A DNA stretch of 41,354 nt from an uncultured Coriobacteriaceae bacterium (GCA_902793195.1 CADBCS010000025.1:1-41354), one strand, 5' to 3'; numbered from the stretch's first letter, positions 33,566 through 41,354 are shown. Made by a program: numbers and translations. Notes: a model not told the origin generated them from the sequence alone.

Positions 33566-35179
33566 TCACGTCTCCAGTTCATTAGGCAAACAAAGCCGTT
33601 TGAGCTCTTTGTGAGTCTGATCCTCGCGCTCTGCTCCCATAACGACGAAAATCTCATCGAGTGCGTCAATACGTGTGGATCCCTTTGCTACGTACTCAGC
33701 GTCACCATGGCGTATAGTGACGACCAACGTCCCCGCAGGCCAGCTTACGTCGCACACCTCATGCCCTTCGATCACCGAGCCCGGGCTGATAACGTATGAT
33801 CGTATGAGCTTCTCGGTACGTGTGGATTTTGGCAACTTTGAGTTGGAGTCCCTGCCCACGAGCCTCGCATACAAGTGCTCGAAGAATGGCTCCGTGCCCG
33901 TAAGGCTCGAAACAACGTATGCGAGAATCGACACGATGGATGCGGCGAGCAGCGCCTGGAGGTTTCCCGTGAGCTCAAATACAAGAACGACGGCTGTGAC
34001 CGGTGCGTGTATCACAGCCGAAAACATGCCGGCCATGCCAAGAACAATAAAGCTATTCTGGTAGATTTCAGGTATATGCACAAACCGCATCGCCACCATG
34101 CCGTAGATGGCACCTACAAGCGTACCCATAACCATCAGCGGCAGCAGTGTCCCGCCAGGTGCACCTGACCCAAAGCATATGGAGGTAAACAGGTATTTTC
34201 CAATCAGCAGAAGCATAAGCACGCCAAGGGTTTCGGACTGGGCATCTTGCACACGCTCGATAATGGCATCGCCACCGCACACGAGGCTGGGGAAAAGAAA
34301 CGCGGAAATGCCCGCGAGTGCAAATGGTATGGCAAAGCGCACATAGATGGTGTGTTGCTCAAGACGCCCAAAGAGCCTCTCCTGCACCCAAAACATGCCG
34401 CGGTTGTGCAGTCCTCCCACAAGCCCACACAACACTCCGAGCAGCAGCACCGCAGCATAGAGGTCGTGCGGTAGCGAGAGTGCCGTGTCAAAGTGAATGA
34501 GCGGAGCAATTCCAAGCAGGTTGGACGAAACGTAGTCCGCCATCACCGATGACGTCATGGCCGATATTACCAGGGGTGCCGAGAACTCCTTATGAATCTC
34601 CTCCACGGCAAACAGCACGCCAGTGAGAGGAGCATGGAAGGCAGCTGACATTCCTGCGGCGGCACCGCATGTCACCAGAAGGCGCTCCCTGTTCCTGTGC
34701 TCGCCGAACGAGCGAGACACTCCCTTGCCCACCATACCGCCCAGCAGCACCGACGGTCCCTCGCGACCAAGCGACAGACCCGACAAGGCGCATAGGATCC
34801 CCTCGATCATCTTGAGGGGCATTACGCGATACCAGGGCATGTCAATGCGACCTGCCACCTCGGCGTCAAGCTGCGGTATACCAGAACCCTGCGTAAAGGG
34901 CTCAATCATCACGAGCTTCCCCACAACGAGACACATGATTCCAAGTGCAAAGAACCAGAGCGCCAATACGGGACCCATCGTCAACAAAGCCTGCGTGATA
35001 AGCCGAAGCAACTTCTCGGCGTGAGCAAGGGCCAATCTATAGAGCGAAATCGTAAGACCGACACCCAAACCCACAAGCGCTCCCTCCCCTACGAGCCGAA
35101 TCCTCTTTCGCCTGCTCATATGAAGCTCAAGAGGAGCGCTTATACGTCTGTCATGTCGAGAGGGCGGCCTAACGCCCAT
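33566..35179 (-). CDS. ClC-family chloride channel or H+/Cl- antiporter with C-terminal RCK_C domain
   Basis: 537 residues, about ten or more membrane helices. Anion-site motifs are GSGIPQ (98-103), GREGPS (138-143, with gating Glu140) and a GAPGGTLLPL segment. VEEIHKEFS corresponds to the region of the inner proton glutamate, so proton-coupled exchange is plausible. After the membrane part, the last ~75 residues (VIEGHEVCDVSWPAGTLV to EIFVVMGA) look like a TrkA-C/RCK_C ligand-binding domain. GREGP rather than the fluoride-type motif argues for chloride. ATG 35179 lies 6 bases after apt with GGAG at good spacing; ATG 35119 is an alternative. Confidence 0.88.
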   Translation of the reverse strand: MGVRPPSRHDRRISAPLELHMSRRKRIRLVGEGALVGLGVGLTISLYRLALAHAEKLLRLITQALLTMGPVLALWFFALGIMCLVVGKLVMIEPFTQGSGIPQLDAEVAGRIDMPWYRVMPLKMIEGILCALSGLSLGREGPSVLLGGMVGKGVSRSFGEHRNRERLLVTCGAAAGMSAAFHAPLTGVLFAVEEIHKEFSAPLVISAMTSSVMADYVSSNLLGIAPLIHFDTALSLPHDLYAAVLLLGVLCGLVGGLHNRGMFWVQERLFGRLEQHTIYVRFAIPFALAGISAFLFPSLVCGGDAIIERVQDAQSETLGVLMLLLIGKYLFTSICFGSGAPGGTLLPLMVMGTLVGAIYGMVAMRFVHIPEIYQNSFIVLGMAGMFSAVIHAPVTAVVLVFELTGNLQALLAASIVSILAYVVSSLTGTEPFFEHLYARLVGRDSNSKLPKSTRTEKLIRSYVISPGSVIEGHEVCDVSWPAGTLVVTIRHGDAEYVAKGSTRIDALDEIFVVMGAEREDQTHKELKRLCLPNELET

Positions 35180-35185
35180 GGGCCG

Positions 35186-35719
35186 TTACTCCACCTTGAT
35201 GAGCGTGTAGATGTCCTGGTCGAAGGACTTGCCTATAGTTTGGCGCGGGTGCAGGAAAGCGAGCTCGAGGATGAACCCAAACCCCACGACGGTGGCACCC
35301 GCCTTCTCGACGAGCTTTGCCGTCGCAACCGCAGTGCCAGCCGTCGCAATCAGATCGTCGACGATGAGCACGCGGTCGTCGGGCGTAAGGGAATCCTTGT
35401 GCATCTCGAGCTGATCGGTTCCGTATTCCAAGGCATATTGCTCGGAGAAAGCCTCGCGAGGCAGTTTACCGGGTTTGCGAACGGGCACGAAGCCCGCACA
35501 CATCTTGTACGCAACCGGAGCACCAATCAGGAAGCCGCGAGCCTCGGCCCCAACGACCTTGGTTACACCTGCCTTCATGAAGTGATTCGCGATGTCGTCG
35601 ACGACGGCCGTGAATCCCTGCTCGTCCGCAAACAAAGGCGTGATGTCCTTGAAGATCACTCCTGGCATAGGGTAATCAGGAATGTCGACGATGTACTTTT
35701 CGTAATCCATAAGCGCCAT
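35186..35719 (-). CDS. apt: Adenine phosphoribosyltransferase
   Basis: 177 residues. PMPGVIFKDITPLFAD, ARGFLIGAPVA and the PRPP-binding loop VLIVDDLIATAGTA are diagnostic. It salvages adenine to AMP using PRPP in the cytosol. ATG 35719 has AGGGG upstream; ATG 35710 is an alternative. A 33-base gap separates it from the MerR gene upstream. The RelA/SpoT gene that often neighbours apt is not here. Confidence 0.95.
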   Translation of the reverse strand: MALMDYEKYIVDIPDYPMPGVIFKDITPLFADEQGFTAVVDDIANHFMKAGVTKVVGAEARGFLIGAPVAYKMCAGFVPVRKPGKLPREAFSEQYALEYGTDQLEMHKDSLTPDDRVLIVDDLIATAGTAVATAKLVEKAGATVVGFGFILELAFLHPRQTIGKSFDQDIYTLIKVE

Positions 35720-35752
35720 GTTTTGCCCCTCTCTGCGTACGTTGCCTCCTGG

Positions 35753-36517
35753 CTAACTCTCCATATCCTTAAACGTATCATGTAGACTACGTCGGATGAG
35801 CGTCTCGCGAACACCGTTGGTGAGTGTCACCATTCTGGTTAGCGCCTGCTTATAACGCTCCTTCTGCTCGGGTGTCGGTGACGAGCTGCCGGACACGTGC
35901 CTGCCGTACACGGTCAACGCCTGCTCGAACATCCCGCTCTCGCGATTTGCCGCCTGTACGTATTGGCGTAGGTTGCGAGGGCCAATACCAAACTGCCGCA
36001 GCTCCTCACAGGTCCTGATGAGCGGGAAGTCGTGTCCGTCCACAAGGTCCCTCCCATGCGGCGAGGTACGCATCTTTATGACGCCTGCCTCCGAGAGCTC
36101 ACGAACGAACCCAACCGATACGCCCAGAATCTCCGGCATACGACTTAGGGGATGGTATTTCTCGAGGTCTTCCTTGCTATCTTGACCGTTGGTACCGTCG
36201 TCCGCATTCGCAACCTTATCGATAAACGAAGATGACGTCTCGGTCTGGCTTACGAGACTGGCCAGCGAGAACTCCCCCTTCGCAAGCTCGTCCTTGATGA
36301 CCTGAAGCGGCATGAACCGATTCTTTTGCAGGAAGAGTATTGTCTCGAGGCGCCGTATGTCATGCTGGGAGTACAGGCGGTAACCGCCAGGCGTACGTGA
36401 CGGATTGAGAAGCCCCTCGTCCTCAAGGTATCGAACCTTCGACACCGAGAGGTCTGGGTACTGCGTCTGGAGCTTCTTTACGACTTTGCCTATGGTGAGA
36501 TACCCAGCGTCTGGCAT
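35753..36517 (-). CDS. MerR-family regulator resembling FtsR/Rv1828
   Basis: 254 residues. The N-terminal winged helix has LTIGKVVKKLQTQYPDLSVS, VRYLEDEGLLNPSRTPGGYR and LYSQHDIRRLETILFLQ. The C-terminal half holds a second helix-turn-helix-like segment (MPEILGVSVGFVRELSEAGV) and a helical region. No metal-binding cysteines of classical MerR sensors are seen. Actinobacterial proteins encoded directly after a GarA/OdhI-type FHA gene (Rv1828 in Mycobacterium, FtsR in Corynebacterium, which activates ftsZ) share this arrangement. A role in controlling division genes is therefore plausible but inferred. It starts 5 bases after the FHA gene. Confidence 0.8.
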   Translation of the reverse strand: MPDAGYLTIGKVVKKLQTQYPDLSVSKVRYLEDEGLLNPSRTPGGYRLYSQHDIRRLETILFLQKNRFMPLQVIKDELAKGEFSLASLVSQTETSSSFIDKVANADDGTNGQDSKEDLEKYHPLSRMPEILGVSVGFVRELSEAGVIKMRTSPHGRDLVDGHDFPLIRTCEELRQFGIGPRNLRQYVQAANRESGMFEQALTVYGRHVSGSSSPTPEQKERYKQALTRMVTLTNGVRETLIRRSLHDTFKDMES

Positions 36518-36522
36518 GTAAC

Positions 36523-36945
36523 CTATCCCGTCTTGACCCTTGTGATACGACGATTGGTGTGGAACACCATGCGGAACGTGCCGATCTGGATGGTCGACCC
36601 GTCCTTTAGGACCGCTTTGTTCACGATGGCGCCGTCAACCCATGTGCCATTGAGCGAACCGAGGTCCTCGATCGTGGCATAGCCGGATGCCAGACCGGTC
36701 AGGTCTATGTGCGCGTGACGTCGCGAGACGGTCATGTCGTTGAGGAACACCGCGTTCTTGGGATCCCTGCCAAGCGTGATGTCGTTGTCCTCGAGCTCGA
36801 ACGTCTCGCCAGACATGGGCCCCTTCACGATGGTGATGGTGCACTTGGCCGAACCCGAATCCCCAAGAAGATCCGGAATCGTGGAGTCCGCTGACGGCAT
36901 CCTAAATATCTCAGTTGCACCCATGGTTGTGCGCGTGGGTCGCAT
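36523..36945 (-). CDS. FHA-domain protein of the GarA/OdhI type
   Basis: 140 residues. The FHA fold (about 38-128) has the phosphothreonine-binding residues GR (59-60), SRRH (74-77) and LNG (98-100). A short N-terminal tail contains GATEIFRMP (Thr11), similar to the ETTSVFR switch motif of GarA and OdhI. In those proteins the threonine is phosphorylated by Ser/Thr kinases and folds back onto the FHA domain, changing control of 2-oxoglutarate metabolism. Targets here are unknown. ATG 36945 has GAGGGGAG upstream; ATG 36960 is a weaker alternative. A 99-base gap before it (37044-36946) may hold a promoter (TATTAT). Confidence 0.85.
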   Translation of the reverse strand: MRPTRTTMGATEIFRMPSADSTIPDLLGDSGSAKCTITIVKGPMSGETFELEDNDITLGRDPKNAVFLNDMTVSRRHAHIDLTGLASGYATIEDLGSLNGTWVDGAIVNKAVLKDGSTIQIGTFRMVFHTNRRITRVKTG

Positions 36946-37044
36946 CTTGTCTCCCCTCATGTGATCCTTCCATCCCATAATACTCCTTGGAGGCGAAAAA
37001 CGGTACGCCATGCTGCAATGAGCGGCAATCGTGACATACGTGGA

Positions 37045-37425
37045 TTATCGACAGGCAACGCAGTCCATCTCGACGAGCGCCCCCATGGGAAGTGCGGACA
37101 CGGCAACTACCGCCCGCGCCGGCGCGGGAGCCACAAAGCGTCTGGCGTATACCTCGTTCATCTGGTCCATATCCTCGATATGTGCCAGATACACCGTCGT
37201 CTGTGCCACGTCGGTCAGGTTGCAGTTAACAGTCTGCAGCATGGCCTCGATAATGTCTATGATTCTCTCTGTCTGGGCAGCAACGTCACCGTCCAAGACC
37301 TTGGTGTCATCGTTGGGGTCGTAGGCGATCTGCCCCGATGCGAACACAAGGCGTCCGGCCGTAGTGCCTTGGGAGTATGGTCCGTGCGCCTCTGGGATTC
37401 CCAGTCCGTTGATGGCGTATTTCAT
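37045..37425 (-). CDS. ridA: RidA-family reactive imine deaminase
   Basis: 126 residues, normal for the family. Signature stretches are GPYSQGTTAGRLVFASGQI near the N-terminus and PARAVVAVSALPMGALVEMD near the C-terminus; the arginine in PARAVV is the conserved substrate-binding residue. The enzyme hydrolyses enamine/imine intermediates such as 2-aminoacrylate made by PLP enzymes. ATG 37425 has AGGAG upstream and overlaps the stop of the preceding gene (ATGA). Confidence 0.93.
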   Translation of the reverse strand: MKYAINGLGIPEAHGPYSQGTTAGRLVFASGQIAYDPNDDTKVLDGDVAAQTERIIDIIEAMLQTVNCNLTDVAQTTVYLAHIEDMDQMNEVYARRFVAPAPARAVVAVSALPMGALVEMDCVACR

Positions 37426-38291
37426 GTTGCGCTCCTTTCGCCCTCGTTAGTAAGGCCCCGAGCTCCCACAAAGTCCAATGATTCCCGTATGAGTCCGTTA
37501 CGTTCGAGCTCTTTGGCGTGAATCAGAATGCGTCCATCTTCGCCCAGGCATTCTATCCAAGGCAACCAGCGCTTGAAGCCGTCACCAAGCGCCTCGACCC
37601 CTACTGGAACAACCTGCGTGAATGAGAGCAAGCTTCTCCAGAGCACCGTGGCAAGACGTGGTGGAACAAGCACCAGAAACGTTGGAACCTCGATGCCGGG
37701 TACGCCAGACACTATGCACGGAATCCTGTCGAGGTTGCATGACCTCACCAGGCCGCACGCGGGAAGGCTCCCTTCGTCCGTGTAGTCTCCCAGTATCGCC
37801 TTGGCTCCGGCGCCGGACAGCACGAGCGCCACATGCGTCTGCGAGACGTCCTCCTGCGTCATGCCATCGAACGGGGCATCCCCATTCTGCTCGACGGACG
37901 AAAGGAACGACATCCATCCGTCAAGCACCTCGGCACGCGGTGACCCGTCCACCACTACGTACTCGTACGTGCCCGTGCGCATGAGCAACGGGATTGATGC
38001 AACGCACCCGTCACCCGTGAGAACCGCCTCGAAGGCGCACTCCCCTATCGACAAAGAGCGTCCCGCGAATGCCGCGTCAACGAACGCGGAGGAGGCGTTC
38101 CCGCAGAGCAGTGACATATGGACGAACGATACGTCGCAGAGCGTGGCTCCGGCAAACGACGCCTCGCTCGCTGACTCGATATCACCACCTGCATAGGTGA
38201 CGACCTCAAGATTCCGTCCGAAGCGGGCACCGAGCAGAGCGTGCTCCTCATAGAGCACGGGAAACGCCGACGATCCATCGTTAGCGGACAT
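37422..38291 (-). CDS. GcvT/YgfZ-like folate-binding fold protein
   Basis: 289 residues. I recognise it only as a distant relative of the aminomethyltransferase/YgfZ fold. LVLSGAGAKAILGDY with DRIPCIVSG resembles the GcvT central segment, and PPRLATVLWRSLLSFTQVVP with VGVEALGDGFKRWLPW resembles the part leading to the pVG-ardtLRlE motif, but the canonical residues are poorly kept. It is shorter than GcvT (about 360). No YgfZ cysteine signature (KGCYxGQE) is seen. It overlaps dacF by 11 bases and ridA by 4, so it belongs to that operon. Function is open. Confidence 0.6.
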   Translation of the reverse strand: MSANDGSSAFPVLYEEHALLGARFGRNLEVVTYAGGDIESASEASFAGATLCDVSFVHMSLLCGNASSAFVDAAFAGRSLSIGECAFEAVLTGDGCVASIPLLMRTGTYEYVVVDGSPRAEVLDGWMSFLSSVEQNGDAPFDGMTQEDVSQTHVALVLSGAGAKAILGDYTDEGSLPACGLVRSCNLDRIPCIVSGVPGIEVPTFLVLVPPRLATVLWRSLLSFTQVVPVGVEALGDGFKRWLPWIECLGEDGRILIHAKELERNGLIRESLDFVGARGLTNEGERSAT

Positions 38292-39492
38292 CTTTCAGCT
38301 CCTTCCCCACGGAATCAGGTTCCTTGAAGAGAGGAAGCGAGAACTGTGGCCATGCCGACATGCGCTCCGGGCGATTGCCAGACTTCGACAGCGAGATACC
38401 GACGTTGCGCTCCCCCTGCTTCCAATTGGTCCACCCATATACGGTGCTCGTCTGCGCAAGAGAGTTGGTGCGAGGCATCATGTTCACGGACGAAATGTCC
38501 GCCCCATCAGGCCATACGGAGCACTGCACCTCCCTCGTCTCGCTCAGTGGGACCTTGTAGCCAAGGTTGAACGCGTACGGCTGCCACCGCGTTACCCATT
38601 GTGGATGGGTGACCATACGGTCCACAAAGTTCTCGTAGCCCCATTCCATCAACGCGGCCGTATCGTCAAAACGCCCCATGGGCGTCTTGCAGCCAATGAC
38701 TCCCGAATACAACTGCACGTTGCCTCGTCCTGAGGCACCCACGAACGAGTAGCCTGCCCCCACGGCGCCAGACTTGACGCCACGGATCCCATCGAACTTG
38801 CCGAGGAGCTGGTCGGTTGCCATCAGGACGATTTGTTCGCCATGAACCGTTGTCTCCACGTCCTCCTTGACGACCGCATTGGCGATGAACGGGTAGTGTT
38901 GGAGGGCATAGCGTCCCATGATGGCAAGATCTTTGGCGCATGAATAGTGATCGTCGACGTCCATGCCATGAGAGTTGACGAAATGCGTATTCGTCATCCC
39001 AATGGCCTTGGCCTTCTCGTTCATGAGCTTCGCAAACTCCTCCTCGCTGCCCGCAACGTAACATGCGGTGTTGTACGCCGCGTCATTGCCCGAGTATACG
39101 AGCATGACCTCCATGAGCTCACCCAAGGGTATTTGGTCCTCATCTCCGTAGTCCGCGAGCTGACCACCCTCTCCCAGGTCATCAATCACGATGTCGACGG
39201 TTTCGTCAAGCTTGTGCCCTGAGTCGAGTGCCACCATGGCCGTCATTACCTTGGTGGTTGAGGCGGGAGGAAATTGCTCGTTGGCATTGAACTCATAGAG
39301 GACGTTTCCTCCGGAGTCTATGAGCGCCGCACCCTCTGCCTCCTTGAGGTCGGGCTCCGAGTCCACTTGCTCCGCAAGAGCAGACCCCGTTGGACATGCA
39401 AACAGGCACACGCATACAAGGAGAACGGCAAGTGGGGAGAATCGCCCTAACAAGCGTCTGACATCTTGTTCGCGGTCTTTGGCAATGCTCAC
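38281..39492 (-). CDS. dacF: D-alanyl-D-alanine carboxypeptidase (PBP5/DacF type)
   Basis: 403 residues. A signal peptide (about 1-40, ending GSALA) is followed by the penicillin-binding fold with PASTTK (Ser78, Lys81), SGN (134-136) and the third motif KSG (240-242) in place of the commoner KTG. The C-terminal ~120 residues form the beta-rich domain seen in this family; no clear membrane anchor helix is visible at the end. It trims the terminal D-Ala from peptidoglycan stems outside the cell, which also limits 4-3 cross-linking. GTG 39492 has GGGGAGG upstream and overlaps the stop of the preceding gene by 4 bases. Confidence 0.92.
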   Translation of the reverse strand: MSIAKDREQDVRRLLGRFSPLAVLLVCVCLFACPTGSALAEQVDSEPDLKEAEGAALIDSGGNVLYEFNANEQFPPASTTKVMTAMVALDSGHKLDETVDIVIDDLGEGGQLADYGDEDQIPLGELMEVMLVYSGNDAAYNTACYVAGSEEEFAKLMNEKAKAIGMTNTHFVNSHGMDVDDHYSCAKDLAIMGRYALQHYPFIANAVVKEDVETTVHGEQIVLMATDQLLGKFDGIRGVKSGAVGAGYSFVGASGRGNVQLYSGVIGCKTPMGRFDDTAALMEWGYENFVDRMVTHPQWVTRWQPYAFNLGYKVPLSETREVQCSVWPDGADISSVNMMPRTNSLAQTSTVYGWTNWKQGERNVGISLSKSGNRPERMSAWPQFSLPLFKEPDSVGKELKDVR

Positions 39493-40232
39493 TGGGCTGC
39501 CTCCCCCGAACGCCTTGCCAAGACGTCGCGCCTAACGCGCGCACCCTTTACCGTATAGACGATTGCCGCGGCGAGCGAGCAGACAAGCCCCGCATACACG
39601 AGGAATATACCGACCGCCGACGAAGCGGAATTGAGCCCTGGGAGCCAATCGACGCTCACCAAGCCAATGCCAGCGACCACAGGCGCTCCGATGAGCAAAT
39701 CAACGAACCCGGTCATGAGCAGGGCGGTGGCAACCTTGCCCACATAGACCACGTCTAGCGGCCTCTTGCGATACCGTTGAAGGATAGCCGCGCAAATTCC
39801 CAGATAAACGTCTCTCAAAACCACAAAAGCAGCAACCCAAACGGGCAACTCGCCCACTGCCATTAGACCGAGCACCCCCGTAAAGAGCAGCACACGGTCC
39901 ATGAGCGGATCCATGATCTTTCCAACCCAGCTCACCGTCTGGGTGCGTCGTGCGACCTGACCGTCCAAAAAGTCCGTGCATGCCGCAACTGCATAGCAGA
40001 CCAGTGCCAGAACTCGCGTCTGCTCCTCGTGCCCAACAAACAACACGAGAAACACCATCGTTAGCACGAAACGCAGCAGCGTGATTGCGTTTGCGACCGT
40101 ACATATGGCATTCGACGGATTCTCGGACGTGCCCAATGGCGCGGTGACCGTGCCGTCGGCTTGCGAGCGCGCAATCTCGGGAGCGAACATACCCTTGATC
40201 GAGGAGCCTGCCTTTTTATAACGATCGTCCAC
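39489..40232 (-). CDS. CDP-alcohol phosphatidyltransferase (second copy, PgsA2-like)
   Basis: 247 residues, with a hydrophilic N-terminal extension of about 45 residues before the membrane part. The catalytic motif is complete (DGQVARRTQTVSWVGKIMDP followed by LMDR). About five to six helices follow and the tail is basic. It differs clearly from the PgsA at 19698. In actinobacteria family members act as phosphatidylglycerolphosphate, phosphatidylinositol-phosphate or cardiolipin synthases, so the acceptor is uncertain. The position upstream of the FHA/MerR genes recalls pgsA2 near garA in Mycobacterium. GTG 40232 is a provisional start; ATG 40190 is possible. Confidence 0.8.
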   Translation of the reverse strand: MDDRYKKAGSSIKGMFAPEIARSQADGTVTAPLGTSENPSNAICTVANAITLLRFVLTMVFLVLFVGHEEQTRVLALVCYAVAACTDFLDGQVARRTQTVSWVGKIMDPLMDRVLLFTGVLGLMAVGELPVWVAAFVVLRDVYLGICAAILQRYRKRPLDVVYVGKVATALLMTGFVDLLIGAPVVAGIGLVSVDWLPGLNSASSAVGIFLVYAGLVCSLAAAIVYTVKGARVRRDVLARRSGEAAQ

Positions 40233-40267
40233 AAATCATTCCATCCATCAGCATCTAAGAAGTACCT

Positions 40268-40294
40268 ATTCTAACGCATCGCGCACGAAGTCAA
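40268..40294 (-). promoter_or_regulatory. Possible promoter of the pgsA2-dacF-gcvT-like-ridA operon
   Basis: Read on the minus strand, TTGACT (40294-40289) and TAGAAT (40273-40268) form -35 and -10 elements with a short 15-bp spacer, 36 bases before the GTG start. The 150-base gap holds nothing else I can name. Confidence 0.4.
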
Positions 40295-40382
40295 AAGTCA
40301 CAAACCGCACTCAACGCATACAGTGACCGCATATTCGCATATGCATCATTGAAGTGACAGAAGATTATGACGCAAAATATTC

Positions 40383-41354
40383 CTATGTATTATTGTCACG
40401 CACGTTTCCAATGCTGGCATGCGCGTCAGTCGCGATGAGGCTCTCCACTATGTTAACGAGCACAGGCTCAGACGCGGGGCCATACGAGCAGAATGGGTTT
40501 CCCGCACGATCTAGAGTCGGAACGATGCCTATCTCCCTGCCCGAAGCCGTTGGCCTCCAGCCGGAATGTCCAGCACCATCCGCATAGCGCTTTATGAGTC
40601 CCACCCGCGAGAGCGCGACATTGACCTCATGGACCGTCGGCATCTTGTCGTATTCTCCTTGCATCTCGATGGTCCGCAGCAAACGTGTGAGCGACTGTGG
40701 TCTCACCCTCAAGTTATCCTCAGCTCGAGGATTAAGTTCACTTCGAGTCTCCTCAACCTCAACTTGAGTGTTAGTTTCATCTGGTTGTTGCAAGCGTCCC
40801 TTACGGGCAACCGAGAACAGCTTGCCCATAAGACGGGCGCGTTTCATAAGGATGCCTGCACTCTCGTGTGCACTCTCCACCCATGCGCCTCCACAAAACA
40901 CCACGAGCGCATCAGTCGCGGCCGCGGCTGCCTCGCACAGCACCGTAGAGGCGCTGCTGCCCGGCAACCCGCCATAATTCTCGGGGCCACACGTTGCACT
41001 GAGCAATACCAACGGCCACGTACCGTAACCCACATCGTCTAAAGACTTGACCGTCACTGCCCCTAAAAGGTCCTCTTCCTGCTCTGCGACGATATTCTTT
41101 ATAAACGCTGCTTGGCTCTTGTATGCACTCATAACGAGAATGGGAGGAATCGGTGGGTTGCCGTACCGATTAGCGATTCGTGCGTGTCGGGCACGCAGCC
41201 AACGCACTATGGCATATGCCTCGGCCACGTTCTGCCTGCTCGAACCCACGGTTCCCCATGCGGAGTCGGGTACCAATACGTACGACACTGCCGGAACGAT
41301 GCGGGCCAGCGGATACGAGCGGTCGTCTGCGAAGTTCGAGGGAATACGCATGGT
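40383..41354 (-). CDS. C-terminal part of a degenerate superfamily 1 helicase-like protein (partial)
   Basis: At least 322 residues; the frame is open to the window edge, so the N-terminus and probable ATPase motifs lie outside. VGSSRQNVAEAYAIVRWL and ILVMSAYKSQAAFIKNIV resemble the second RecA-like domain of Upf1/Dna2-type helicases. The expected motif V (QGxE) is replaced by KSLDDVGYGTW, and the motif VI region (VLCEAAAAATDALVVFCGG) lacks the usual Arg pair. An acidic linker with repeated Glu (about 203-225) leads to a small C-terminal domain (about 235-310). That domain contains TVHEVNVALSRVGLI and PTASGREIGIVPTLDRAGNP, a pattern seen in accessory DNA-binding or antirepressor-like domains. 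Function is unknown; DNA or RNA remodelling is a guess. Confidence 0.65.
   Translation of the reverse strand, partial: TMRIPSNFADDRSYPLARIVPAVSYVLVPDSAWGTVGSSRQNVAEAYAIVRWLRARHARIANRYGNPPIPPILVMSAYKSQAAFIKNIVAEQEEDLLGAVTVKSLDDVGYGTWPLVLLSATCGPENYGGLPGSSASTVLCEAAAAATDALVVFCGGAWVESAHESAGILMKRARLMGKLFSVARKGRLQQPDETNTQVEVEETRSELNPRAEDNLRVRPQSLTRLLRTIEMQGEYDKMPTVHEVNVALSRVGLIKRYADGAGHSGWRPTASGREIGIVPTLDRAGNPFCSYGPASEPVLVNIVESLIATDAHASIGNVRDNNT

Noticed and set aside
40708..40768. Nested inverted repeats (CTCAAGTT/AACTTGAG and ATCCTC/GAGGAT) within the helicase-like gene
   Set aside because: They fall in the repetitive Glu/Val-rich linker and are best explained by low-complexity coding.
1..41354. 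CRISPR arrays or classic defence-system cassettes
   Set aside because: No regularly spaced direct repeats and no cas, restriction or toxin-antitoxin genes were recognised.

Overview
The window looks like chromosomal DNA of a moderately G+C-rich, non-spore-forming actinobacterium, most likely of the class Coriobacteriia; I do not assign a genus. Two gene neighbourhoods are actinobacterial: lexA divergent from a LysM membrane protein gene followed by nrdR, and a FHA protein/MerR regulator pair close to a CDP-alcohol phosphatidyltransferase gene. Other content is Firmicutes-like: RNase Y, RNase J, SpoVS, ChW-repeat surface proteins and the order recA-recX-rny-spoVS-miaB-miaA-hflX-lexA. That mixture fits an early-branching actinobacterial class. 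I saw no tRNA, rRNA, CRISPR array, insertion sequence or prophage.

Layout, left to right. (1) 1-1905: the end of a diacylglycerol kinase gene, then era and recO. (2) 2009-8428: three consecutive genes for exported proteins. Each has a signal peptide, an acidic low-complexity linker and ChW repeats arranged in triplets. Two end in an L,D-transpeptidase domain and the third in a cysteine-histidine (CHAP/NlpC-like) hydrolase domain. (3) 8556-20303: a housekeeping run of rpsO, pnp, a double zinc-ribbon protein, rnj, ftsK, a RodZ-like protein, rimO and pgsA. A 101-nt interrupted stem-loop lies just downstream of pnp. (4) 20526-29366: recA (with a clear SOS box), recX, rny, a MutL-like GHKL ATPase, spoVS, miaB, miaA and hflX.

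(5) 29384-33457: an acyltransferase-family membrane protein and lexA on the minus strand. Divergent from lexA are a YneA/DivS-like LysM protein, nrdR, dut and trxB. (6) 33566-40232, all minus strand: pgsA2, dacF, a GcvT-like protein, ridA, a GarA/OdhI-like FHA protein, a MerR regulator (FtsR-like), apt and a ClC transporter. (7) 40383-41354: the C-terminal part of a degenerate superfamily 1 helicase-like protein, cut by the window edge.

Themes: RNA turnover (pnp, rnj, rny), SOS response and nucleotide-pool care (recA, recX, lexA, LysM protein, nrdR, dut), cell envelope and division (ftsK, rodZ, pgsA, dacF, ChW proteins, FHA/MerR) and tRNA/ribosome modification (miaA, miaB, rimO, era, hflX). 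The least explained items are the MutL-like ATPase at 24135-25229, the triplet-ChW surface proteins, the stem-loop after pnp and the palindrome around a possible promoter upstream of rpsO.
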